DNA of 64,000 nt, from the NCBI RefSeq assembly GCF_900107455.1, contig NZ_FNQB01000004.1:630193-694192 (forward strand), read 5' to 3'. The notes under the pieces were generated by a model. It saw nothing but the letters and a program-made list of their open reading frames with translations, had not been told where the DNA came from and did not search any database. Of the stretch, positions 49,518 through 59,102 are shown piece by piece. This DNA comes from Asanoa ishikariensis. GTDB taxonomy: Bacteria > Actinomycetota > Actinomycetes > Mycobacteriales > Micromonosporaceae. Within the stretch, counting starts at the first letter, position 1. Every line of letters starts with the position of its first letter. The position numbers and the translations under genes were made by a program.

Positions 49518-51890
49518 ATGGACTATCGATCCCTGGCCGAGTCGCTCGACCTCGCGGACAAGGTTCGGCTGCTGACCGGCGCGAGCGTCTTCACGCTCGC
49601 GCCGGCTCCGGCGATCGGCCTCGGCGAACTGCGCATGTCCGACGGACCCACCGGTGTACGCGGCCTGAGGTTCTCCGGCGGCCCGGTGGTGACGCTGTTC
49701 CCCAACGCCACCCTGCTCGCCTCCGCGTGGAGCTCGGAAGCCATGTACGAGGTCGGTCGGCTGCTGGCCGAGGAGGCGATGGCACAGCGGATCCACGTGG
49801 TCCTCGGCCCGACGATCAACCTGCACCGCTCACCACTCGGCGGCCGGCTGTTCGAGGCGTTCTCCGAGGACCCGCTGCTGACCGGCAAGCTTGCGGCGGC
49901 GTACGTCCGCGGCATGCAGGACAGCGGGGTCGGCGCCTGCCTCAAGCACCTGGTCGCCAACGAGTCCGAGACCGACCGCACCACCGTCGACAGCGTGGTC
50001 GACGAGGCGACGCTGCGCGAGCTCTACCTGCTGCCGTTCGAGATCGCCGTGGCGGAGGCGGACGCCTGGTCCGTGATGGCCGCCTACAACGACGTCAACG
50101 GCGTGCCGGCGACCGAGCACGACCACGTGATCAACGAGATCCTCAAGGGTGAGTGGGCGTACACCGGGCTCGTGGTCTCGGACTGGTTCGCCACCAAGAG
50201 CGCCGCACCCGCCGCCAACGGCGGTCTCGACCTGGTGATGCCCGGTCCCTCCGGGCCTTGGGGGGACGCACTCGTGGCGGCCGTCGCCGCCGGCGAGGTG
50301 CCCGAGGCGGTCGTCGACGAGCACGTCGCGCGGTTGCTGCTGTTGGCCGACCGGGTCGGTGCGCTGGGCACGCCGCGCACCTGGCCGGCCGCGCTGCCCG
50401 CGCCGGACAGCCCGGCCCGGCGTGCGCAGTTGATCCGGCTCGCGGCGGCCGGGATGACCGTGCTGACCAACCGCGACGACGCGCTGCCGTTGGCCCGCGG
50501 CGGCAGCATCGCCCTGGTGGGCCGGCACGCCGTCGAGACGATCTGCATGGGCGGAGGCTCGGCCCAGGTCAACCCGCCCTATCAGGTCAGCATCGCCGAG
50601 GGGCTGACCGCTGCGCTCGGCGAAACGGCGACCTTGACCGTGGCCGACGGAGTGGAGGTCAGGTCGCGCGCGGTGCCCGCCCGGCCCGGGTTCCTGACCG
50701 ACGTGCGGTGGACGCTGTTCGCCGCCGACGGGACGGTGCTCGACACCCGCCTGTCCGCGACGTCGACGGTGGTCGGCTTCGACGACGGGCTGGCTGGGCA
50801 GGTCGCCACGGTGTCCTTCACCGGCCGGTTCGTGGCCGGCGGCCCCGTCGAGGTGGGCGCGATCGGTGCGGGCTCGTGGCAGTTGCGGGTCGGTGACCAG
50901 AGCCTGGCGTACGAGCTCACGGTGCCGCCCGGCGGCATCGGCGCGGAGATCCTGGCGCCACCGTCGGCGACCGGCGTGCTCACCGCCGCGCCCGGTGACC
51001 TGCTGACCGGCTCGCTCACGCTGCGCGCCGGCGACGGACCCATGGGTGGAGTCGGCCGCTACGGCGTCGTTGCCCGGCCGGCGCCGGCCGACCCCGACGA
51101 GGTAATCGCCACCGCGGTCGCCGCGGCGGCAGCGGCCGACGTCGCGGTGGTGGTCGTCGGCCTCACCGAGGAGGAGGAGACGGAGGCGGTCGACAAGCAC
51201 ACGTTGCGGCTGCCGGGGCGGCAGGACGACCTGGTCTTCGCCGTCGCGCGGGCGGCCCGGCGGACCGTGGTGGTGGTCAACGCCGCGACACCGGTGCTGA
51301 TGCCGTGGCTGGACGAGGTCGCCGCGGTCCTCTGGATCGGGCTGCCCGGGCAGGAGGGCGGTCACGCGGTCGCGGCCACGTTGCTCGGCGACATCGAGCC
51401 GACCGGGAGGCTGGTCACCACCTTCCCGGCGGCGGACGAGGCGAGCCCGGCCTGGTCGGTGACGCCGGTCGCCGGGAAGCTGCCGTACACGGAGGGCACG
51501 TTCGTCGGCTATCGGGGCCATCACGCCGGCCGGGCGCCGTCGCCCGCGTTCTGGATGGGGCACGGCCTGGGCTACAGCCGCTGGGCGTACGCCGACGCGT
51601 CCTGGTCGGGGACGACCGTCCACGTCACCGTGACGAACACCGGTTCGCGGGCGAGCCGCGAAGTGGTCCAGGTGTACTTCGCACCGTCCGAAGAGGACCA
51701 GCCGGTACGGCTCGTGGGTTGGTGGGCGGTGCAGGCGGAGCCGGGCGCGTCGGTGCCGGTCACGGTGCCGTGCGACAGCCGGCTCTGGCGGCGCTGGGAC
51801 ACCGCGACCGGCGGATGGACCATGTTGGCCGGTGGGCGGCTCCTCGTCACGCGGGGCCTCGGCGACGTCCGCGCCACCCTCGACATCTAG
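49518..51890 (+). CDS. Cytoplasmic GH3 glycoside hydrolase
   Basis: This 790-residue GH3 enzyme has no signal peptide. The nucleophile is Asp222 in LVVSDWFATKS; KHLVANESETDRTTVDS and GRLFEAFSEDPLLTG are the usual GH3 loops. A PA14-like insertion (about residues 390-500, with VRWTLFAADGTVLDTRL) splits the C-terminal domain, as in several beta-glucosidases. A fibronectin-III-like domain ends the protein. It begins 5 bases after the secreted GH3 stop and is likely co-transcribed, so the two act outside and inside the cell. Confidence 0.9.
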   Translation: MDYRSLAESLDLADKVRLLTGASVFTLAPAPAIGLGELRMSDGPTGVRGLRFSGGPVVTLFPNATLLASAWSSEAMYEVGRLLAEEAMAQRIHVVLGPTINLHRSPLGGRLFEAFSEDPLLTGKLAAAYVRGMQDSGVGACLKHLVANESETDRTTVDSVVDEATLRELYLLPFEIAVAEADAWSVMAAYNDVNGVPATEHDHVINEILKGEWAYTGLVVSDWFATKSAAPAANGGLDLVMPGPSGPWGDALVAAVAAGEVPEAVVDEHVARLLLLADRVGALGTPRTWPAALPAPDSPARRAQLIRLAAAGMTVLTNRDDALPLARGGSIALVGRHAVETICMGGGSAQVNPPYQVSIAEGLTAALGETATLTVADGVEVRSRAVPARPGFLTDVRWTLFAADGTVLDTRLSATSTVVGFDDGLAGQVATVSFTGRFVAGGPVEVGAIGAGSWQLRVGDQSLAYELTVPPGGIGAEILAPPSATGVLTAAPGDLLTGSLTLRAGDGPMGGVGRYGVVARPAPADPDEVIATAVAAAAAADVAVVVVGLTEEEETEAVDKHTLRLPGRQDDLVFAVARAARRTVVVVNAATPVLMPWLDEVAAVLWIGLPGQEGGHAVAATLLGDIEPTGRLVTTFPAADEASPAWSVTPVAGKLPYTEGTFVGYRGHHAGRAPSPAFWMGHGLGYSRWAYADASWSGTTVHVTVTNTGSRASREVVQVYFAPSEEDQPVRLVGWWAVQAEPGASVPVTVPCDSRLWRRWDTATGGWTMLAGGRLLVTRGLGDVRATLDI

Positions 51891-52522
51891 GCCCGCGCGA
51901 TCAGGATGCCGCCCGGCGGTGGGTCGTCGGGTTCGAGCAGCATTTCGGCCTCGACCGTGAAGCCCGCGTCACGCAGCCAGCCGCTGACGCGGGCCAGGGG
52001 GCGGCGGTACACGTACACGTTCATGGGGTGTCCGCCGTAGCCCTCGGTCTTGTGCTTCGCGCGGTCACCGACGTGGAAGCCGAGGAGCACCGGGCCGCCG
52101 GGGCGCACCACCCGGTGGAACTCGCGCAGGATCGCGGGCACCTCGGGCTCCGGCACGTGCACCAGCGACCAGAAGGCGAGCAGCCCGGCCAGGTCGGCGT
52201 CGGGGAGGTCGAGGGCGGTCATCGTGCCCACCTCGAACCGCAGGCCCGGATGGTCCCGCCGGGCCACCTCGACCATCGCCGGCGACAGGTCGATGCCGAA
52301 CGCGTCGACGCCCAGGCCGGCCAGGTGCGCGGTGACGTGGCCGGGTCCGCAGCCCACGTCCGCGACGGGTCCGCCGCCGGCCCGGTCCACCAGGTCGGCG
52401 AAGAGCGCGAGGGCCGCCCGTAGGTACGGGGCGCCGTCGAGAGAGCCGATCATGTGCTCGGCGTAACTCACGGCGACCGTGTCGTACGAGGTTCGGGTGT
52501 CCGCCAGCCAGGTGTCCGTCAC
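51887..52522 (-). CDS. Class I SAM-dependent methyltransferase
   Basis: This 211-residue protein has motif I VADVGCGPGHVTAHLAGLG (about residues 53-71), DAFGIDLSPAMVEVARRDHP, and FHRVVRPGGPVLLGFHVGD. The GTG at 52522 is chosen since it gives the typical DTRTSYDTVAVSYAEH start of this actinobacterial family; the frame is open to 52690 without a better site. It overlaps the convergent GH3 end by four bases. The acceptor is unknown. Confidence 0.85.
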   Translation of the reverse strand: MTDTWLADTRTSYDTVAVSYAEHMIGSLDGAPYLRAALALFADLVDRAGGGPVADVGCGPGHVTAHLAGLGVDAFGIDLSPAMVEVARRDHPGLRFEVGTMTALDLPDADLAGLLAFWSLVHVPEPEVPAILREFHRVVRPGGPVLLGFHVGDRAKHKTEGYGGHPMNVYVYRRPLARVSGWLRDAGFTVEAEMLLEPDDPPPGGILIARA

Positions 52523-52574
52523 CCGGACAGGGTAATGGTGGGTAGGTTCAGGGAAGGTCACAGCGGGAGGGCGC

Positions 52575-54164
52575 ATGGCGGTGCGAACGGTCGACGCGGT
52601 GGTGATCGGTGCGGGGCACAACGGCCTGGTGGCTGCCAACCTGCTGGCGGACGCCGGGTGGGAGGTGCTGGTTCTGGAGGCCACCGACACGGCCGGGGGA
52701 GCCGTGCGGACCGCCGAGCTGACCGTGCCCGGCTTCCACCACGACGTCTACAGCGCGTTCTATCCGCTGGGTGCCGCGTCGCCGGTGTTGCGCGAGCTCG
52801 ACCTGGAGTCACACGGGCTGGCCTGGCATCACGCGCCGGCCGTGCTCGCGCACGTGCTGCCCGACGACCGGTGCGCGGTGCTGTCCCGCGACGTGGACTC
52901 GACCGCGGCCTCGTTGGCGGCGTTCGACGAGCGCGACGCGGAGGCGTGGACCGCCGAGGTGCGGCGCTGGGAGCGTGTTGGCTCCCCGTTCCTGGAGGCG
53001 ATTCTGCGACCGTTCCCGCCGGTACGCGCGGGCGCGCGCCTGGCGGCCCGGCTCGGCCCGGCCGGTGCGCTGGACTTCGCCCGGTTCTCCGTGTTGCCGG
53101 TCCGCGAGTTCGGCCGGGAGAGGTTCCACGGCGAGGGCGCCCGGCTGTTGTTCGCGGGCGGCGCGTTGCACACCGACCTGGGTCCGGAGCAGGCGGGCAG
53201 CGCTCTCTACGGGTGGCTGTTGGCCATGCTCGGCCAATCCATCGGATTCCCGGTGCCGGTCGGTGGCGCGGGACAACTGGTCTCGGCGCTGCTGCGCCGG
53301 TTGTCGGCCCGTGGGGGCACCGTCGAGTACGGCCGGCCGGTCGCTCGCGTCTTGCATGCCCGCGGGACCGCGGTCGGTGTCGAGGACGTGCACGGCGAAC
53401 ACGTGCGGGCGCGACGGGCGGTGCTGGCCGACGTGCCGGCGCCCTTCCTCTACTCGGAGCTGGTCGGGCTGGACGCGCTGCCGGCCGGATTCACCCGGCA
53501 CCTGCGGGGGTTCCAGTGGGACAACAGCACGATCAAGGTGGACTGGGCGCTGTCGGCGCCGGTGCCCTGGACGGCTGCTGGCGCGCGCGGAGCCGGGACG
53601 GTTCACCTGGGCTCCCTGGCCGGGTTGACGGCGTACGGCGCCGCGTTGGCGCGGGGTGAGGTGCCCTCCGAGCCGTTCGTCCTGATCGGACAGATGACGA
53701 CGTCCGACCCCAGCCGGTCGCCGGCGGGCACGGAGTCGCTGTGGGCGTACACCCACGTGCCGCAACAGGCGGCCGGCGATGTCGACCGTCTCCAGGCGCA
53801 GGCGGAGCTCATGGAGGACCTGATCGAACGCCACGCGCCCGGGTTCCGCTCGTCGATCCTCGGGCGGCACGTGCAGCTACCGGGCGATCTGGAGCACGGC
53901 AACCCGAGCCTGTTCGGCGGTGCCATCAACGGGGGCACCTCTGCGTTGCACCAGCAGCTTTTCTTCCGGCCGGTGCCGGGGCTGGGCCGCGCTGACACGC
54001 CGATCGACCGGCTCTACCTGGCCGGCTCGTCGGCGCATCCGGGCGGGGGAGTGCACGGCGGCCCCGGCTCCAACGCGGCCCACGCGGCGCTGGCCCGCAA
54101 CGGTGCCGCGGGTCCGGCGTACGCGGCGGTCGTCGGCGCACTCCACCGCCGCCTCTACCGCTGA
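52575..54164 (+). CDS. FAD-dependent phytoene-desaturase-like oxidoreductase
   Basis: This 529-residue flavoprotein has an N-terminal dinucleotide-binding motif VIGAGHNGLVAANLLADAG (about residues 10-28) and a C-terminal FAD-contacting end YLAGSSAHPGGGVHGGPGSNAA. It belongs to the large CrtI/PYROXD2-like group. There are no carotenoid synthesis genes nearby, so a carotenoid role is not supported and the substrate is unknown. It is divergent from the methyltransferase gene with 52 bases between starts. Confidence 0.85.
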   Translation: MAVRTVDAVVIGAGHNGLVAANLLADAGWEVLVLEATDTAGGAVRTAELTVPGFHHDVYSAFYPLGAASPVLRELDLESHGLAWHHAPAVLAHVLPDDRCAVLSRDVDSTAASLAAFDERDAEAWTAEVRRWERVGSPFLEAILRPFPPVRAGARLAARLGPAGALDFARFSVLPVREFGRERFHGEGARLLFAGGALHTDLGPEQAGSALYGWLLAMLGQSIGFPVPVGGAGQLVSALLRRLSARGGTVEYGRPVARVLHARGTAVGVEDVHGEHVRARRAVLADVPAPFLYSELVGLDALPAGFTRHLRGFQWDNSTIKVDWALSAPVPWTAAGARGAGTVHLGSLAGLTAYGAALARGEVPSEPFVLIGQMTTSDPSRSPAGTESLWAYTHVPQQAAGDVDRLQAQAELMEDLIERHAPGFRSSILGRHVQLPGDLEHGNPSLFGGAINGGTSALHQQLFFRPVPGLGRADTPIDRLYLAGSSAHPGGGVHGGPGSNAAHAALARNGAAGPAYAAVVGALHRRLYR

Positions 54165-54271
54165 GGCGAGTCCGCGGGCGTGAGCTACGGAAGCTGAAAA
54201 AGCCGTCAGAAAGCGGCCTCCGACAGGATCAGCTAGTCGAACTCTCAGCCACGTGGACAAGGAGTGCCTGC

Positions 54272-54835
54272 ATGATCCGTCGAATCCTAGGAACGTTACT
54301 GGCCGCCACCTTGGTAGCCGCCGGCTTGACGGCTTTCGCCGCCACCCCCGCGGCCGCGGCCGCGGTGTGCAACGACAACGACCCGCTGCGCGGTCCCTAC
54401 TGGTGGGCCGGCGTCGACGCTGTCGCCGACAGCGGGACCCGGAAGGTCCTCGCGGTCAGCGATCCGTGGGCGCAAAACTCCACCACGTACATCTGGGACT
54501 ACAACAACGACAACCGGCAGAAGTGGTACATGGACTGCACGAGCGACGGCGTCTACTTCATGCGTCTCGCGTCGAACACGGCGCTCTGCCTGACCGACCG
54601 GGGCGCCGGGTTCGCGGCGGTGATCTGGCCGTGCGGGTGGTCAGATCCGGGAATGTACTGGGAACAGCACGGCGCGGGACAGGCATACACGGTCTACGAC
54701 GGCTTCGCGTCGAGCTACCGGTTCGTCAGCTTCCACTCACGACGCTGCCTCGACGTCTTCAACGGCGACTCCGGCAACGGCACGATGGTGACCACCTGGA
54801 ACTGCAACGGTCTCAACAACCAGCGCTGGTACTGA
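54272..54835 (+). CDS. Secreted ricin-type beta-trefoil lectin-like protein
   Basis: This 187-residue protein has a signal peptide (RRILGTLLAATLVAAGLTAFAATPAAA) and a single carbohydrate-binding beta-trefoil. QxW-type repeats are visible as NRQKWY and NNQRWY, with Cys pairs suited to disulfides (about residues 33, 95, 107, 120, 155 and 178). No catalytic domain is attached, so it probably only binds glycans outside the cell, perhaps as an inhibitor, adhesin or helper. It stands alone. Confidence 0.83.
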   Translation: MIRRILGTLLAATLVAAGLTAFAATPAAAAAVCNDNDPLRGPYWWAGVDAVADSGTRKVLAVSDPWAQNSTTYIWDYNNDNRQKWYMDCTSDGVYFMRLASNTALCLTDRGAGFAAVIWPCGWSDPGMYWEQHGAGQAYTVYDGFASSYRFVSFHSRRCLDVFNGDSGNGTMVTTWNCNGLNNQRWY

Positions 54836-55054
54836 CGGCGACGCACCTGACCGACCGACCTCCGGACATCAGGGGGCCGGTGCGGTCGGGCGCGCCGAGC
54901 GGGACCTTGCCTGCGTCGATCCTCAGCTGCGATTCCGAGAATGCCGGACATGGGAACGCGATCGCGATACAGTGAATGATTGCTCCGGTTCGGCGGCCCG
55001 CCGCCCGTCCGATGTGGACCATGCGGCTGGCGTTCCATGCTGTGAGGATTCGAC

Positions 55055-55699
55055 ATGACGACAATCGCGATGATCGGTGCGGGACAGATCGGCAGTCAGC
55101 TCGCCCGCGAGGCGGTGCGGCACGGGTATGACGTCGTGATCAGCAACTCGCGTGGTCCCGAGACGCTCGCCGGGCTGGTACGGGAGCTCGGCCCGTCCGC
55201 TCGGGCCGCGTCCGCACGCGAAGCGGCCGCGGCCGGGGACTTCGCCGTGGTCGCCGTGCCGCTCAAGAACTATTCGCAGGTGCCCGTCGATCAGCTCGCC
55301 GGCAAGATCGTGATTGATACCAACAACTACGACGCCGACCGCGACGGCCCCATCGAGGCGATCGACGACGGCACGGCGACCGTCTCCGGCCTGCTGCAGG
55401 AGCACCTGCCCGCCAGCAAGGTCGTCAAGGGGTTCAACCTCATCCTGGCGCCGGACATCACCACCGATGGCAGGCCCAAGGGCGCGTCCGACCGCCGTGC
55501 GCTCGCGACGGCGAGCGACTACCCGGAAGCGGTCGCGTTCATCACCGCGTTCTACGACGAGCTCGGGTACGACACCGTGAGCTCAGGAGACCTCGACACA
55601 AGCTGGCGCTTCGACCGCGACGACGATCCCGCCTACACGGTGGCTCCGCAAACCGTCGAGGAGCTCACGGCCAACCTCGCGCGCGCCGAACGCGCCTGA
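55055..55699 (+). CDS. F420-dependent NADP reductase-like NAD(P)-binding protein
   Basis: This 214-residue Rossmann protein starts TTIAMIGAGQIGSQLAREAV and continues with VVISNSRGPETL and DFAVVAVPLKNYSQV, the pattern of the F420_oxidored/NADP-binding_F420 family. Many such proteins reduce small substrates or F420; which applies here is open. The latter part (WRFDRDDDPAYTV) is variable. No neighbour gives a clear context. Confidence 0.82.
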   Translation: MTTIAMIGAGQIGSQLAREAVRHGYDVVISNSRGPETLAGLVRELGPSARAASAREAAAAGDFAVVAVPLKNYSQVPVDQLAGKIVIDTNNYDADRDGPIEAIDDGTATVSGLLQEHLPASKVVKGFNLILAPDITTDGRPKGASDRRALATASDYPEAVAFITAFYDELGYDTVSSGDLDTSWRFDRDDDPAYTVAPQTVEELTANLARAERA

Positions 55700-55850
55700 C
55701 CTCGACGCAGCCGCGGGTGAGGTGCCCGCCGAGCCGCGGGCCGACCTCGGCGTACGCGGCGTCGAGGTCGCGGATCAGTCCGTCGCGGTAGAGGGGGGCT
55801 AGCGGTGGCGCAGCACGGTGTCGCGGTCATCGGTGCCCCCACCGGCGGCT

Positions 55851-56720
55851 CTATCGCTGAGCGGGAGTCCAGTCGTCGTACTCCCAGCTGAACTTCCGTG
55901 CCCGGTTCGCCGGGACCCAGTGGACGCCGACCGCCTCGGCGAAACGCGCATCCGCCGCACGCGTCTGGGCGCGCGCGGTCAACAGCTCGCCCGAGCCGCG
56001 GACCGCTACGGCCCACATCAGCTCCCGCGCGTTCGGCTCGCCTCCGTGCCTCTCGGCGTCGTCGACGCGTTTCGCCGCTGCCCGCAACGCCTGCCGACCT
56101 GCCAGGGTCGGCCATGGGGCCTTCAACAGCAGCCAGCCGACGACCGCGCAGGTACCGACCACCACCAGGATGCCGGCGGTGGCGCCGCGGGCCGCCTCGG
56201 CGCGGTTGCCGACCAGCGAGAGCAGCCGGAGGACGCCGAACGCCGCGGCCAACCAGAGCGGGACGGTGGTCACCTGGAACCAGCGCCGCCGCTCGGGTGA
56301 GGAGAGCAGCCCGCGCCGGGCGAGCTTGAGGTGCAGGGCGGCGGCCGCGGCCCGTACGTCCCGGTCGGCCAGTGCCCGTGGCCAGCTCGACGGTTCCCGC
56401 AGCCGAGCATGGATGGCGACCATCAGCGGCGGCGCGCCTGTGGGGAGTGGACCCGTCACGTCGAGGACTGACGCGGGTCCGAGGTTGATGGCGCCCTTGC
56501 GGTGCAGGCCGACCGCGCAGGTGAGCGTCGCGAGGTGGAACCCGCCGTTCAGATAGGCGAGGTCGACGGCGCCGGGTGTTCGGCGGCCCGGGTCGCCGCC
56601 GGGCCAGAGCCACACCACCGCCCGGGCCGCCAGCGCGACCACGAGGGCAGCGCCGGCCAGGGCGACGTAGAGGGAAAGGAAGTAGGCGCCGCCGGAGTTC
56701 CACAAAGACACGACCGTCAT
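55851..56720 (-). CDS. Membrane protein of TIGR04222 type
   Basis: This 289-residue protein has an N-terminal transmembrane segment, a cytoplasmic domain starting DLAYLNGGFHLATLTCAVGLHRKGAI, then two central membrane segments and a soluble C-terminal tail. The AYLxGG pattern followed by an alternating helix matches the actinobacterial TIGR04222 domain, whose function is not known. The ATG at 56720 is chosen over one at 56738. It lies 27 bases after the DoxX-like gene, in the same direction. Confidence 0.7.
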   Translation of the reverse strand: MTVVSLWNSGGAYFLSLYVALAGAALVVALAARAVVWLWPGGDPGRRTPGAVDLAYLNGGFHLATLTCAVGLHRKGAINLGPASVLDVTGPLPTGAPPLMVAIHARLREPSSWPRALADRDVRAAAAALHLKLARRGLLSSPERRRWFQVTTVPLWLAAAFGVLRLLSLVGNRAEAARGATAGILVVVGTCAVVGWLLLKAPWPTLAGRQALRAAAKRVDDAERHGGEPNARELMWAVAVRGSGELLTARAQTRAADARFAEAVGVHWVPANRARKFSWEYDDWTPAQR

Positions 56721-56747
56721 TGTGCGGTGCCGGCGCACGCCGCCGCT

Positions 56748-57098
56748 TCAGCCGTTGTGAGCGATGTTCACAACAAGGGCGGCCACCACGGTAATGAAGA
56801 AGACGCCCCACCCGACGAGGTTGCGGGACCCGACGCGCAGGTGGGCGACGAGCGCGCCGACGAAGTACAGGACGAGGCCGATCGAGGCGAGGATCCCCAG
56901 CAGCGGCACCGCGAACCCGGCCAGCAGCCCGACGGAACCCGCCGCGAGGAACGCGCCCAGCATCGGCATCCAGCTGTGTGGCAGGCGCTTCATGTCGAGC
57001 TGCGCCTTGGGATAGTCGTGGCCGGCGAAGTAGGTGACGGCGGCGATCGCGGTGAAGACCGAGGCGAGAATGGTGACGGTGACGTAGGCGCCGAACAT
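56748..57098 (-). CDS. DoxX-like small membrane protein
   Basis: This 116-residue protein has four hydrophobic segments and resembles DoxX/DoxX_2 proteins (FTAIAAVTYFAGHDYPKAQLDMKRLP at the start, then LGAFLAAGSVGLLAG). GGAGGAG 5 bases before the ATG at 57098 fixes the start, although the frame is open to 57194. DoxX relatives are linked to redox or quinone functions in some bacteria. Here no function can be assigned. Confidence 0.8.
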   Translation of the reverse strand: MFGAYVTVTILASVFTAIAAVTYFAGHDYPKAQLDMKRLPHSWMPMLGAFLAAGSVGLLAGFAVPLLGILASIGLVLYFVGALVAHLRVGSRNLVGWGVFFITVVAALVVNIAHNG

Positions 57099-57182
57099 GG
57101 GTTCTCCTCCGGGTGTGGTCCCACAGAGGACGGCACAGCCCCGACGGATGTGCCGCGTCGTGACCCGAGTCACAACAAGCAT

Positions 57183-57207
57183 GGAACCACCCAACGATGG
57201 CCGGTCC
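57183..57207 (+). promoter_or_regulatory. Candidate ECF-type promoter of the sigma-factor gene
   Basis: GGAACC (57183-57188), a 15-base spacer and GTCC (57204-57207) fit the general ECF pattern, 24 bases before the ATG. An inverted repeat GTGAC-CCGA-GTCAC (57160-57173) stands upstream. Autoregulation by the encoded sigma factor is inferred. Confidence 0.5.
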
Positions 57208-57230
57208 TCTTATCCGGTGAGGGGGTCACC

Positions 57231-57749
57231 ATGGCTGCACGGTCGGACCGGGAACGGGAGTTCGCCGAGTTCGTCGCGCTGCGCTATGCCGACCTGGTCC
57301 GCACGGCGGTGCTGCTCACCGGCGACCGCGGGCACGCGGAGGATCTCGTGCAACGGGCCCTGCTGGCGGTGTTCCGGTCCTGGGACCGGCTCGATCGCGT
57401 CGCCAACGCGGAGGCCTACACCCGCACGACCATGGTGCGCCTGGCATCGCGGTGGTGGCGGCGCCGGTGGCGGGCGGAGGTACCGACGCAATGGCTGCCG
57501 GACCGGCCGATCGGCGACCACGCGCCGGATGTGGACACGGCCGAGGTCGTACGCCAGGCATTGGCGTCACTGCCGTGGGCGCAACGGGCCGTGCTGGTGA
57601 TGCGCTATTTCGAGGAACGGTCCGAGGCGGAGATCGCCGAAGTGCTCGGCTGCTCGCCGGGCACGGTGAAGAGCCGGGCCAGCCGCGGCCTGGCGGCATT
57701 GCGCGCGGTCGTCCACATCGAGGGGGTGTCGGGTCGTGAACGAGGCTGA
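57231..57749 (+). CDS. SigE-family ECF RNA polymerase sigma factor
   Basis: This 172-residue sigma factor has region 2 ([41 protein letters not shown], given as residues 12-52) and region 4 ([44 protein letters not shown], residues 115-158). It belongs to the actinobacterial SigE group of ECF factors. Its 3' end overlaps the kelch-like membrane protein gene by 14 bases. That protein has an N-terminal cytoplasmic part and one membrane segment and may act as anti-sigma factor. Confidence 0.9.
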   Translation: MAARSDREREFAEFVALRYADLVRTAVLLTGDRGHAEDLVQRALLAVFRSWDRLDRVANAEAYTRTTMVRLASRWWRRRWRAEVPTQWLPDRPIGDHAPDVDTAEVVRQALASLPWAQRAVLVMRYFEERSEAEIAEVLGCSPGTVKSRASRGLAALRAVVHIEGVSGRERG

Positions 57750-59040
57750 GTCGGTACGCGCTCTGCTGGTCACGGTGGCCGAGCGCGGGGCAGGGGAGCA
57801 GATCGTCCCACCGGTCGCTGACCTGATCGGGCGGGCGCGCCGATCTCGCCGGCGGCGTCAAACGGTCGCCTGCGCGGTCGTCCTAGCGGTGGCGGCCGCC
57901 GTCGCGGTGCCGCAGGCGGTCCTGGACCGGGGGCCGGCGGAGCGATCGGTTGCCCCTTCCTGGCAGGGATATCCGGCGACCGGTCCGGGCACGGCGATCG
58001 CGCTGGCAGCCGGGCGTTGGAGCAGGTTGCCGTCAGCGCCGATCCCCGGGCGGTCGGACGCGGCGACGGCCTGGACCGGCACCGAGATGCTTGTCTGGGG
58101 CGGCCGAGTGGCGGACTCGGCGCGCGCCGACGGGGCCGCCTACCGGCCTTCGGATCAGCGGTGGACGGTCCTCCCGCCGGCGCCGCTGACGGCCCGCTTC
58201 GGCATGGCGTACACGTGGACCGGCGCCGTGTTGTTCGTCTGGGGTGGGGGCGACACCACTGCGGACGGCGCTGTCTACGACCCGGCGGCGCGGATCTGGC
58301 GGCTCCTGCCGACGTCGCCGCTGTCCCCGCGCACAGATGCGACAGCGCTCTGGACCGGACGCGAGGTGCTGGTCCTCGGCGGACGGTCCGAGGACGGACG
58401 CGCCCTGGTCGACGCGGCCGCCTACGACCCCGCTACCTCGCGGTGGCGGTCGCTGCCCGCGTTGCCGGCGCCGCCCGACCACCCCGTGGACTATCTCGTG
58501 CCGGTGGTCACGGGCGACCAGGTCTACGTGTGGGCGCCGTGGGCGCACCGGGTGCACACGTCCCCGAACACCATCCACACGAACTACGCCGTTGATCTGT
58601 TCCGCTTCGACACCCGGACCGATACGTGGTCCACGCCCGAGCTGACCGGCGATGCTCCGGCTGGTGCGCGCCAGCCCCTCTGGACGGGGCGGGAGATCAT
58701 CGTCCCGGCCGCTTTCCCGTACCGGCCAGGCTCTGGCCCCATCGTCGTCAACCTCCGCGGCAGCCGCCTCGACCCGGCCGACGGGCGATGGCGAACCATG
58801 ACCCACGGCCCGATCGACGACCGGAACGGCCAATACGTCTGGACCGGCGCGGCTGTCATCTCTTTCGACAACGCGGGTGCGGGAGCCGTCTGGGATCCCG
58901 GCGCGGACCGCTGGACCACAATCCCGGACGCGCCGCGGGCACCCGCCGAGAGCGCTTCGATGGTCTGGACCGGAACGCACCTGTTGATCTGGGGAGAGCT
59001 CGGCCCGCCCGAGAGCGCCGGCCTCAGCTACGGAAGCTGA
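57736..59040 (+). CDS. Membrane-anchored kelch-like protein, likely sigma-factor partner
   Basis: This 434-residue protein has a short cytoplasmic N-terminus, an Arg-rich stop (RRSRRRRQT) and a transmembrane segment (about residues 43-60). A six-bladed kelch-type propeller outside the membrane follows: repeats of [46 protein letters not shown] and [13 protein letters not shown]. Anti-sigma partners of SigE-type factors often have such a single membrane pass. The GTG start lies within the end of the sigma gene. Ligand or signal sensed is unknown. Confidence 0.8.
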   Translation: MNEAESVRALLVTVAERGAGEQIVPPVADLIGRARRSRRRRQTVACAVVLAVAAAVAVPQAVLDRGPAERSVAPSWQGYPATGPGTAIALAAGRWSRLPSAPIPGRSDAATAWTGTEMLVWGGRVADSARADGAAYRPSDQRWTVLPPAPLTARFGMAYTWTGAVLFVWGGGDTTADGAVYDPAARIWRLLPTSPLSPRTDATALWTGREVLVLGGRSEDGRALVDAAAYDPATSRWRSLPALPAPPDHPVDYLVPVVTGDQVYVWAPWAHRVHTSPNTIHTNYAVDLFRFDTRTDTWSTPELTGDAPAGARQPLWTGREIIVPAAFPYRPGSGPIVVNLRGSRLDPADGRWRTMTHGPIDDRNGQYVWTGAAVISFDNAGAGAVWDPGADRWTTIPDAPRAPAESASMVWTGTHLLIWGELGPPESAGLSYGS

Positions 59041-59059
59041 ACCCCGCGCAGAAACGTCG

Positions 59060-59090
59060 TTGACAGCCCATTGATCATTTTCGGTACGAT
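59060..59090 (+). promoter_or_regulatory. Promoter of the tRNA-like / SDR transcript
   Basis: TTGACA (59060-59065) matches the consensus; TACGAT (59085-59090) follows after 19 bases. The expected start point is only a few bases before the first tRNA-like gene. Confidence 0.55.
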
Positions 59091-59102
59091 CGCCGCAAGG
59101 TA

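Noticed and set aside
52575-54164. Carotenoid desaturase gene
   Set aside because: The protein is in the broad CrtI-like family, but no other carotenoid gene is present in the window.
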